Assembly (NCBI GenBank): GCA_018399475.1
Contig: JAGYOS010000121.1
Span: forward strand, 1 to 5,702
DNA length: 5,702 bases
Reading direction: 5' to 3'
From: a bacterium
Lineage (GTDB): Bacteria > Patescibacteriota > Minisyncoccia > CAIUEV01 > JAHKAQ01
Below, one piece after another: positions 1-5,702 of this stretch. The notes under the pieces were generated by a model. The model ran no database searches. It saw nothing but the letters and a program-made list of their open reading frames with translations, and was not told where the DNA came from. The translations under genes were made by a program, and so were the position numbers. Positions within the stretch are counted from its first letter, which is position 1; each line of letters starts with the position of its first letter.

Positions 1-1134
1 CCGGTATCTTTAGACCAAAAGATAAAAGACTTTTTTTCTTTCTTGGGACCCAAGAAAGAAAAAAAGTCTTTTGAAGCAATGGAGGAAATAAAAGAAACGA
101 AAGAGCCGATAATTATCAAGGAGGAAAATATTAAGGCGGCTCCCGGGGCCGGAACCAAAGATTCTTATGAAGGAAGAATCTTGGCGCCTGCTAAAAAATC
201 CGGAAAAAAAATGATCATTTTAATTGCCGTTCTCTTTTTCTTAATTGGGGGCATTGTTCTGCTTGTTTTCTCCGACGAAGATTTAGGAAATGTTAAAGGT
301 GTTATCAGCAAAGCAAAGCTTGTATTTTCCGGAAATTCCAATGAAGTTTCAACTGTCATTGAAGAGGAGGAAGAGGAGATAGAAGAAGAGCCGGTTTCTT
401 CAGTTCAAGAAACTCCGGTTGATTACGCCGCTCTTAAAACTCAAGAATTGTTGGGGGAAGGCGAAATAATGGAAATAAATTTGTTTTCCAAGGATTTGCC
501 TCAACAAAAAGAAAGTTTTGTGAAAAAAATAATGGGAATTTTTGGTTCCGGGGAACAAGAGGAAGAAGGAGCGATAACCAGAGCCGGCATTTTCAATTAT
601 CTTGAGCAAAATTTAGGTCTTTTGGGAAAGAATCAAATTTATTTTCTTAATGTTTATGAAGGAAAACGGTTGCTAACTTTTCAAGAATTGGTTGATGTTC
701 TAGGCTTGAAAATGATGCCCGGTCTGGGAGAAAAAATGGTTACCCATAAATTTTTGGTCTATCTTGAAGAAAAAGATAACCGGGTGGCCAGTAATATCAG
801 AATGGGCTTGCTGCTTATTTTTGAAGAAGGAGCTATTTCTTTGGAAAATCTTAAACAATGGGAACCTACTTTAGTTGGCGATTTAAGAAATCTTTATTTT
901 GACAGCAATTTAGAACTTTTGGAAAAGGGAGGAAATACATTTAGCGACAGTACCATAAGCGAAAGGAGAAGATACATTAATTTCAGTTCCAACCAATTGC
1001 TTTCTATAGATTATGCGGTTGCTCAAGATGGAGTGATTATAGTTTCCAGCAAGAAATTCGGAACCGCAATTTTAAGGCTTCTTTTGGAAAATAATTCGGT
1101 CAAAAAGGAGTCCACCAGAAGTTTGGAAAATTAG
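1..1134 (+). CDS. hypothetical single-pass membrane protein, 5' partial
   Basis: I do not recognise a named family. The frame is open from base 1; the only start-like codon before the lysine-rich region is TTG at 43, inside a palindrome and without a ribosome binding site, and the first ATG is at 79. The true start is therefore probably upstream. Counting residues from the TTG: a Lys/Glu-rich cytoplasmic stretch (1-55), one hydrophobic segment (about 57-77) preceded by KKSGKK, a polyglutamate tract (about 107-116), then a predicted extracytoplasmic part of roughly 240 residues. The C-terminal part contains WEPTL (273-277) and a beta-rich segment with RRYINFS and LSIDYAV (308-326). The layout suggests an N-in, C-out anchored envelope protein; this is inference. 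From memory, similar anchored proteins with a comparable C-terminal domain occur in Parcubacteria, but I cannot name a function. The gene ends with tandem in-frame stops (TAG, TAA), 9 nt before scpB, suggesting cotranscription. Confidence 0.85.
   Translation, partial: PVSLDQKIKDFFSFLGPKKEKKSFEAMEEIKETKEPIIIKEENIKAAPGAGTKDSYEGRILAPAKKSGKKMIILIAVLFFLIGGIVLLVFSDEDLGNVKGVISKAKLVFSGNSNEVSTVIEEEEEEIEEEPVSSVQETPVDYAALKTQELLGEGEIMEINLFSKDLPQQKESFVKKIMGIFGSGEQEEEGAITRAGIFNYLEQNLGLLGKNQIYFLNVYEGKRLLTFQELVDVLGLKMMPGLGEKMVTHKFLVYLEEKDNRVASNIRMGLLLIFEEGAISLENLKQWEPTLVGDLRNLYFDSNLELLEKGGNTFSDSTISERRRYINFSSNQLLSIDYAVAQDGVIIVSSKKFGTAILRLLLENNSVKKESTRSLEN
24..72. repeat. perfect 24-bp inverted repeat (49-nt palindrome)
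   Basis: Bases 24-47 and 49-72 are exact reverse complements around A48. The outer ends read AAAAGAC and GTCTTTT, and the centre reads CTTGGGACCCAAG. The match stops sharply: T23 and G73 do not pair. As RNA it would form a very long stem with a 3-nt loop. It lies in the open frame of the hypothetical protein, where it encodes a stretch with FFSFLG followed by PKKEKK. The A-tract before and T-tract after the stem resemble a bidirectional intrinsic terminator, but the stem is mostly A-U and each terminal tract is only four bases. If the membrane protein starts at the ATG at 79, the element would be non-coding and upstream of it; if it starts outside the window, the element is coding. The inverted repeat is certain from the bases; its role is not. 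Confidence 0.9.
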
Positions 1135-1143
1135 TAAAATTTA

Positions 1144-1707
1144 ATGGAAGAAAAGAAATTGCCTCTTAATCAAACAAGTTCTATAATAATCAGTCTTCTT
1201 TTTGCCAGTGGAGATCCGCTTAGCGTTTATAATCTTGCCAAGCTGATTAAAATTAGCCGGGAAGAAACCGAAAAAGCCTTAGCAAAAGCTCGGGAAGTTT
1301 TGGAAACTACGGGATTAAGAATTATAAGCTCGGCGGGAAAATATCAATTGGTTACTGATCCGGCCCAGGCTTCTTTTGTGAAAAAACTTGTCAAGAAAAA
1401 AGAAGAAAAAACTTTGGGCGGAGCCGGTTTGGAGGTTCTGGCTATAACCGCTTACAGAAAAGGGGCGACGGAAGAAGAAATAGAAATGATTCGGGGAGTT
1501 AAGTCTTCACGGGCGATTAGAAATTTGATGATTAAGGGTATGCTTGTTTCCAAGGGGAAAAAAGGGGCTCCCCGATATTATCCCAGCTTAAGCCTTTTAA
1601 GGTCTTTAGGCGTTGAAAGCGAAGAGGACTTGCCTGATTATCAAAAATTTGCCGAAAATGAAAAATTAAGAAATTTTTTAACTCAAGAAAAAAAAGCAAC
1701 ATGTTAG
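1144..1707 (+). CDS. scpB: segregation and condensation protein B (ScpB)
   Basis: ScpB is the winged-helix kleisin-associated subunit that dimerises and binds ScpA in the SMC-ScpAB complex, which compacts and segregates the nucleoid in the cytoplasm. Visible family hallmarks: the N-terminal winged helix beginning IISLLFASGDPLSVYNLAKL (residues 15-34), the segment KYQLVTDP (66-73), and the second winged helix with LEVLAITAYRKGATEEEIE (96-114) and IRGVKSSRAIRNLMIKGML (116-134). It closes with the characteristic LGV.S.EDLPDYQKF (155-169). The 187-residue length is normal for the family. The ATG at 1144 is chosen because the family N-terminus begins right after it; no clear Shine-Dalgarno sequence precedes it, so it may rely on the upstream gene being translated. 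The 3' end overlaps the carboxypeptidase gene by 7 nt (ATG at 1701 inside the last scpB codons). ScpA, its partner, is not in the window and could lie to the left. Confidence 0.94.
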   Translation: MEEKKLPLNQTSSIIISLLFASGDPLSVYNLAKLIKISREETEKALAKAREVLETTGLRIISSAGKYQLVTDPAQASFVKKLVKKKEEKTLGGAGLEVLAITAYRKGATEEEIEMIRGVKSSRAIRNLMIKGMLVSKGKKGAPRYYPSLSLLRSLGVESEEDLPDYQKFAENEKLRNFLTQEKKATC

Positions 1708-2681
1708 TATCACTTCTAGTTATTATTTTAGCCGTTACTTTTGGAGGAGCTTGGAAAATAGTTGAGGGTTTGGAACCTATTGAAACTCCCATTGTAGAAA
1801 CTACCGATTTTAACTCTTCCGAAAATAAAGCGGGGGAAAATGAAGAAGAACCGGCGAAAGGTATTGTTTTGGAAGAGTTTAAAAAGATTCCCAAACTTAT
1901 TGAAAAAGCCGAGCCTCAGCCACCTCTTGTCTGGAGCCATTCTGCCATTACTATTGATGCGGAAAGTGGAAAAATTTTATATAAAAAAGACGAAAAGAAA
2001 AGAATGCCCATTGCCAGTTTAACCAAAATGATGACCGCTATTGTTGTAGCTGAGAGAATTGGCAGCTGGGATGAAGATGTTAAAATCAGCCATCAGGCTG
2101 CTTTTTCCGGAGGAGCGGGAGTTCATTTGAGAGAAGACGAAATCATAAAAGCGGGGGATTTATTCAAAGCCATGCTGATGAATTCTGATAATTCCGCCGC
2201 CATTGCTTTGGCGGAACATTTGGCCGGTAGCGAGAAAGAATTTGCGAAACTGATGAATGAAAAAGCTAAAGAAATGGGTCTGCGGGATTCTAACTTTCAA
2301 GAACCTTCAGGCTTGGAAGATGAGATTTCTTATTCAACCGCTTACGATTTTGCCAAAGTTGCTCAAGTTGCCCTTCAAAAAGAAAAAGTGAGGAAGACGA
2401 TGCAGATCAAAGGGCCGATTCAAATTACTTCTTGCGACGGGTTGCTTTCCCATCGGGTAGGCAATACCAATATTTTTCTTAAAGATGAAAAATTGGCTCC
2501 TCGGGTGGTCGCTAGTAAAACCGGTTTTACTTATAACGCCGGCTATTGCTTAATGTCGGCTTTTCGGGATAGCCAAAAAGAGAGAATGGTAATTGGGGTT
2601 ATTCTTAATAGTGGCAATGAAATGCGCTGGGAAGAGATGAAAGAAATGCTTAATTGGTCGTTGACTAATTATTACTGGTAA
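1701..2681 (+). CDS. D-alanyl-D-alanine carboxypeptidase (peptidase S11, PBP5-like)
   Basis: Serine D,D-carboxypeptidase of the DacA/DacF type, which removes the terminal D-Ala from peptidoglycan pentapeptide stems outside the cytoplasmic membrane. All three active-site motifs are present with family spacing: SLTK at 106-109 (nucleophile S106, K109), SDN at 162-164 and KTG at 273-275. The domain opens with SAITIDAESGKILY (81-94), typical of S11 enzymes. At 326 residues it is shorter than E. coli PBP5 (about 400): it ends about 50 residues after KTG and lacks the C-terminal beta domain and amphipathic anchor. It is probably held by the N-terminal hydrophobic segment (residues 2-18), or that segment is a signal peptide; an acidic linker of about 60 residues follows. 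The ATG at 1701 is the only standard start near the N-terminus but gives a hydrophobic segment with no positive residues before it. The frame stays open back to 1662 and encodes KIKKFFNSRKKSN there, so the true start is uncertain. Confidence 0.93.
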   Translation: MLVSLLVIILAVTFGGAWKIVEGLEPIETPIVETTDFNSSENKAGENEEEPAKGIVLEEFKKIPKLIEKAEPQPPLVWSHSAITIDAESGKILYKKDEKKRMPIASLTKMMTAIVVAERIGSWDEDVKISHQAAFSGGAGVHLREDEIIKAGDLFKAMLMNSDNSAAIALAEHLAGSEKEFAKLMNEKAKEMGLRDSNFQEPSGLEDEISYSTAYDFAKVAQVALQKEKVRKTMQIKGPIQITSCDGLLSHRVGNTNIFLKDEKLAPRVVASKTGFTYNAGYCLMSAFRDSQKERMVIGVILNSGNEMRWEEMKEMLNWSLTNYYW

Positions 2682-2724
2682 TCTCCCAATTTTTTGAAAT
2701 TCTTGAAAAACGATTCGGAGATTA
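2679..2724 (+). other. imperfect hairpin between the carboxypeptidase gene and mraY
   Basis: TAATCTCC (2679-2686, beginning in the carboxypeptidase stop codon) is complementary to GGAGATTA (2717-2724). A C-C mismatch, a further 3-bp pairing with a 2-nt bulge and an inner T5/A5 pairing (2691-2695 with 2706-2710) can extend it toward a 10-nt loop. It is not followed by a T-tract, so it is a poor intrinsic terminator. It could be an mRNA-stability element or chance. The 62-nt gap (2682-2743) is the longest non-coding stretch seen. A TTGAAA at 2703-2708 could be a -35 box, but the best spaced -10 (TATTTA at 2727) is weak, so I do not call a promoter. Confidence 0.3.
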
Positions 2725-2743
2725 ATTATTTAAGAGCTATCTA

Positions 2744-3832
2744 ATGGAATTTGCTCAAGTGTTAACGGTCCCTTTATATGTTAACCTGATAAAAATTTTT
2801 TTGTTAAGCCTTTTTGCTTTTGTTTTTGCTATTCTCTGGACCCCTTTACTGACTGCTTTTCTTTACAGCAAGCGTTTTAGGACGAAAGTTAAAAGCAAAA
2901 CCGTTGACGGAGATGAAGCGCCTGTCACCAGGAGTGTCACTAAAGGAAAAGAAGGAACTCCCTTGATGGGCGGGCTTTTAGTATGGATAACCGCTTTGGT
3001 GATGGCGTTGTTTTTCTTTGGCATTTCCAAAATAAACCCCGGCGGCTTTTGGGGAAATTTGAATTTTTTATCTCGTTCCCAGACTTGGCTGCCTATTTTC
3101 GCCTTAGTAACTACGGGATTGATCGGTCTTTTGGATGATTATTTTAGTTGTCGGGGCAAGGGAAGCAATAAAGGAGGCGGTATTCGTTTCCTCTATAGAA
3201 TCTTATGGCTTCTGGCGATAGCTTTGGTGGGAGGGCTTTGGTTCCATTTTAAGCTTGGTTATAGCAGCATTCATTTTCCCGGAATAGGAGATTTTGAAAT
3301 AGGCTGGTGGTACATCGCTTATTTTATTTTTATCATTGTAGCCACCGCTGTTTCTTCCAACATTACTGACGGGCTAGACGGTTTAAACGGAGGTATTCTT
3401 TTATTGGCTTTTGGATCCTTCTCTCTGTTAGCCTTTTTTCAAGACAGAATAGATCTGGCCGCTCTTTGCGCTGTGCTTAGCGGAGGCTTGTTGGCTTTTT
3501 TATGGTTCAATATTTACCCCGCCCGTTTTTTTATGGGAGATACAGGCGCTTTTAGCTTGGGAACCACTTTGGGAGTGGTGGCTATGTTGACTAATTCTTC
3601 TTTAGTCTTGCCTTTTATTGTTTTTATTTATTTAGCCGAATCTTTATCGGTTATTATCCAGCTTGCTTCCAAGAAATTATTTAAAGGCAAGAAAATATTT
3701 TTAGCGACTCCTTTCCACTACCACCTTAGGGCCAAAGGTTGGCCGGAGTCCAAAGTTGTTATGCGCCTTTGGATAATTTCGGCGGTGATGTGCGTAATAG
3801 GAATTTCTGTCGGGATATTCGGAGGAGGTTAA
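2744..3832 (+). CDS. mraY: phospho-N-acetylmuramoyl-pentapeptide transferase (MraY)
   Basis: Integral membrane enzyme that transfers phospho-MurNAc-pentapeptide from UDP to undecaprenyl phosphate, giving lipid I on the inner face of the cytoplasmic membrane. Family motifs in order: KEGTPLMGG (69-77), the Mg-binding GLLDDY with D131 and D132 (128-133), SNITDGLDGLNGG (205-217), NIYPARFFMGDTGAF with D266 (256-270), and the loop-E region TPFHYHLRAKGWPES (322-336). Many hydrophobic segments, about ten, are spread over 362 residues, the normal length. Oddity: the usual HHH of loop E reads H325-Y326-H327. The cytoplasmic loop before the first motif is Lys-rich and the C-terminus ends in three glycines. 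The ATG at 2744 has only a weak purine stretch upstream (AAGAG). The gene is not flanked here by murD, ftsW or murG as in a classical dcw cluster. It converges on recG with only 10 nt between the two stop codons. Confidence 0.97.
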   Translation: MEFAQVLTVPLYVNLIKIFLLSLFAFVFAILWTPLLTAFLYSKRFRTKVKSKTVDGDEAPVTRSVTKGKEGTPLMGGLLVWITALVMALFFFGISKINPGGFWGNLNFLSRSQTWLPIFALVTTGLIGLLDDYFSCRGKGSNKGGGIRFLYRILWLLAIALVGGLWFHFKLGYSSIHFPGIGDFEIGWWYIAYFIFIIVATAVSSNITDGLDGLNGGILLLAFGSFSLLAFFQDRIDLAALCAVLSGGLLAFLWFNIYPARFFMGDTGAFSLGTTLGVVAMLTNSSLVLPFIVFIYLAESLSVIIQLASKKLFKGKKIFLATPFHYHLRAKGWPESKVVMRLWIISAVMCVIGISVGIFGGG

Positions 3833-3842
3833 ATCGGTACTT

Positions 3843-5702
3843 TTACTCAAAATGGATATTCTCGTTGAATTTTTTCATTCTCCGCTTTAAGAGAGGACAA
3901 GAATTTAATTGCTGATCTTTAACGATCAGTTTTTTTGCTTCTTCGCGGGATAATTTTATAAGTGCGGTGTTTTTGAGAGAAGCAACTGTTAGATTGGAAA
4001 ATCCCGACTGTTTTTCTCCCAAAAGCTCTCCCGGTCCTCGCATATCCAAATCTTTTTGGGCCAATTTAAACCCGTCTTGAGTTTTTTCCAAAGATTTGAT
4101 TCTCTCCCAAGTTTTTTGAGAAGGTGATTCTGTAAAGAGGAAACAGTAAGATTGGTATTTCCCTCTACCTACTCTGCCTCTGAATTGGTGAAGCTGGGAA
4201 AGCCCGAATCTTTCCGCTCCCTCAATCACCATGACAGTGGCGTTGGGAATATCAATTCCCACTTCCACTACCGAAGTGGCGACCAAAATTGAAATTCGGT
4301 TACGGCTGAATTTTTGCATCAAAGTTTCTTTTTCCGCTGTTTTTAATTTGCCGTGCAAGAGGCTTATTTTAAGATCGGGAAAGATTTTTTCGCTGAGTTT
4401 TTGGTATTCTTCTTTTACCGCCTTGGTTGCCAACAGCTCCGACTCTTCAATCAGAGGACAGATTATGAAGGCCTGCCTTCCCTTTTGAATTTCTTTTTTG
4501 ATGAATCGGTACGCTTGGGAGCGTTGGCGAGGAGGAATAATTTTTGTTTTTATTTCTCTTCTTCCCCGAGGAAGGTTTTTAATCAGGGAAATATCCAGAT
4601 CTCCAAAAACAGTCAGAGAAAGAGTACGGGGGATCGGAGTGGCGGTCATGGAAAGCAGATGAGGGACCGTCGCCGGCAATCCGTCTTTGGTTTTTTCCGC
4701 AGTATTAATTAGGTAGGAGCGCTGTTTTACGCCAAAGCGGTGTTGCTCGTCAATAACAACCAGTGCTAAATTTTTAAATTTTACCTTTTTTTGAATTACG
4801 GCATGCGTGCCGACAACCAATTTTATTTTAGCTGTTTTTATTTCCGCCAGCAGTTTGCTCTTGGCAATCTTTCGTTGTCTTTTTTGGCTAACGACGCTTA
4901 AAGAATTAGTTAAAAGAGCGCAAGGAATATTAAATTTGCCGGCAATTTTTTTTATCTCCTCAAAATGTTGGCGGGCAAGAATTTCAGTAGGAGCCATCAA
5001 AGCCGCTTGGTATCCTTCCTGAGAAGTATTTAAGCAAGCCAGAATGGCAACAATTGTTTTCCCGCTGCCCACATCTCCTTCCAAAAGCCTATTCATGGGA
5101 ACGGTTCGGTTGCAATCTTTGATAATTTCCCAGAGGGCTATTTTTTGGTCGGCGGTCAGCTCAAAAGGCAATTTTTTTAGAGCCGTTTTAATGAATTTAA
5201 TATTCTGTTTTATCCTGATTGCTTTGTTTTCTTGCCAACGAGCTTTTTTAATTTGATAATTTAGTTGAAGAATAAAAAGTTCATCAAAACTTAGCCTTTT
5301 TTTAGCCTCTAGAAAATCTCTTTTACTTTTCGGAAAGTGAATTTTTTGGACAGCTTCTGCAAAGGCGAGGAAATTATGCCGCCGGATAATATCTGCCGGT
5401 AGATATTCCCGCAAATTGGAAGCAAAGGGTATTACTTGCCTGATAAAATAACGCAACATTTTGGAAGAAAGCCCTTCAGTAGTGTGGTAAATGGGAATTA
5501 AAGCCCCCGTTTGAGTCTTTTCTCTGTCGGCTGCTTCAAAAGAAGGTGACTGGAGAGTTATTCCTTTAGCGGTAGCTTTGACTTTGCCGCTAAAACGATA
5601 CATGCATCCTTCTTCCAAAGATTGCTTGATAAAAGGCTGATTATACCAAGCAGCCTTAAGGCTACCCGAGTCATCGGCAATCAAGGCTTCGGTGACAGCT
5701 AT
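3843..5702 (-). CDS. recG: ATP-dependent DNA helicase RecG, 5' partial
   Basis: Superfamily 2 double-strand DNA translocase that regresses stalled forks and processes branched DNA. The frame continues through the right edge; a TTG codon at 5684 is only a possible start, and the in-frame residues before it (IAVTEA) continue the OB-fold wedge strand, so the gene starts outside the window and perhaps 70-80 N-terminal residues are missing. Residues counted from that TTG: rest of the wedge OB fold (about 1-50, with DDSGSLKAAWYNQPF), the linker IPIYHTTEGL (63-72), helicase motif I GDVGSGKT (203-210), motif Ia APTEILARQH (231-240), motif II DEQH (312-315), motif III MTATPIPRT (346-354), motif VI QLHQFRGRVGR (497-507), and the C-terminal TRG region with DLDMRGPGELLGEKQSG (545-561). 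No motif is broken. Transcription runs leftward, convergent with mraY. The last codons contain a terminator-like hairpin that acts on the opposite strand. Confidence 0.97.
   Translation of the reverse strand: MAVTEALIADDSGSLKAAWYNQPFIKQSLEEGCMYRFSGKVKATAKGITLQSPSFEAADREKTQTGALIPIYHTTEGLSSKMLRYFIRQVIPFASNLREYLPADIIRRHNFLAFAEAVQKIHFPKSKRDFLEAKKRLSFDELFILQLNYQIKKARWQENKAIRIKQNIKFIKTALKKLPFELTADQKIALWEIIKDCNRTVPMNRLLEGDVGSGKTIVAILACLNTSQEGYQAALMAPTEILARQHFEEIKKIAGKFNIPCALLTNSLSVVSQKRQRKIAKSKLLAEIKTAKIKLVVGTHAVIQKKVKFKNLALVVIDEQHRFGVKQRSYLINTAEKTKDGLPATVPHLLSMTATPIPRTLSLTVFGDLDISLIKNLPRGRREIKTKIIPPRQRSQAYRFIKKEIQKGRQAFIICPLIEESELLATKAVKEEYQKLSEKIFPDLKISLLHGKLKTAEKETLMQKFSRNRISILVATSVVEVGIDIPNATVMVIEGAERFGLSQLHQFRGRVGRGKYQSYCFLFTESPSQKTWERIKSLEKTQDGFKLAQKDLDMRGPGELLGEKQSGFSNLTVASLKNTALIKLSREEAKKLIVKDQQLNSCPLLKRRMKKFNENIHFE
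3912..3936 (+). terminator. intrinsic terminator-like hairpin for mraY, inside recG
   Basis: CTGATC (3912-3917), a 6-nt loop TTTAAC, then GATCAG (3924-3929) followed at once by seven T (3930-3936). The stem gains a G-U closing pair from G3911 and T3930. The orientation ends transcription moving rightward, about 80 nt past the mraY stop codon. It falls inside the recG coding sequence (near residues 585-591 on the other strand), because the intergenic gap is only 10 nt. The 6-bp stem is short with three G-C pairs, so strength may be modest; the T-tract is good. Confidence 0.6.

Noticed and set aside
361..390. Purine-rich GAA/GAG run resembling a simple repeat.
   Set aside because: It encodes the polyglutamate linker of the membrane protein with mixed GAA and GAG codons; not a regular tandem repeat.
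1532..1940. Reverse-strand open frames over scpB and the carboxypeptidase gene.
   Set aside because: Shadows of well-supported genes on the + strand; no start signals or domain features.
2694..2743. Possible promoter upstream of mraY (TTGAAA boxes with AT-rich sequence downstream).
   Set aside because: No -10 box better than three of six matches at acceptable spacing; expected by chance in AT-rich DNA.
3821..3854. Strong ribosome-binding-like GGAGGAGGT at the end of mraY with a downstream ATG at 3852 that opens a 12-codon frame.
   Set aside because: The motif is simply the GGA GGA GGT glycine codons of mraY; the ATG is 22 nt away and the peptide is tiny and lies antisense to recG.
4244..4261. 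Hairpin TGGGAAT / ATTCCCA with a 4-nt loop.
   Set aside because: It is inside recG codons for the conserved GIDIPNA segment and has no T-tract on either strand; most likely chance.
4799..4812. Short hairpin CGGCA / TGCCG.
   Set aside because: Five base pairs inside the conserved VVGTHAV codons of recG; no supporting signal.
4231..5256. Several open frames of 70 to 119 codons on the + strand opposite recG.
   Set aside because: They are antisense to intact, motif-bearing recG codons and their translations show no recognisable domain.

Overview
The window is an ordinary, gene-dense piece of an AT-leaning bacterial chromosome with five protein genes and almost no non-coding DNA. The gene set is housekeeping (ScpB, a D,D-carboxypeptidase, MraY, RecG). 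Gene borders are tight, Shine-Dalgarno sequences at the start codons are weak or absent, the hypothetical membrane protein is very rich in Lys and Glu, and the S11 carboxypeptidase is short. Together these fit a Patescibacteria/CPR genome, most likely Parcubacteria-like. That placement is inferred from style and composition; no rRNA or other marker in the window proves it.

Layout. Positions 1-1134 (+) hold a single-pass membrane protein of unknown function whose reading frame is open to the left edge, so its start is probably outside the window. Close to that edge lies a perfect 24-bp inverted repeat with a 1-nt centre (24-72). scpB (1144-1707, +) follows after 9 nt. It overlaps by 7 nt a D-alanyl-D-alanine carboxypeptidase gene (1701-2681, +). 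After a 62-nt gap with an imperfect hairpin comes mraY (2744-3832, +). Ten bases later the convergent recG (complement 3843-5702) begins with its stop codon; its 5' end lies beyond the right edge. A terminator-like hairpin plus T-tract, oriented to end rightward transcription from mraY, lies inside the 3' coding end of recG. No stretch over 300 bases lacks a gene. No RNA genes, CRISPR array or mobile element were seen.

How the genes fit together. MraY makes lipid I, the first membrane-bound peptidoglycan intermediate. The carboxypeptidase removes the terminal D-Ala from the finished stem peptides. ScpB helps organise and segregate the chromosome with SMC and ScpA, and RecG rescues stalled replication forks. 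The rightward genes could be one growth and division transcript, although the gap before mraY might separate two units.

I did not find a convincing new biological system. The points most worth a second look are the long perfect palindrome at 24-72, the unresolved N-terminus of the carboxypeptidase (a lysine-rich signal-peptide start lies in frame upstream but has no standard start codon), the terminator embedded in recG, and an H-Y-H in place of the usual H-H-H motif of MraY.
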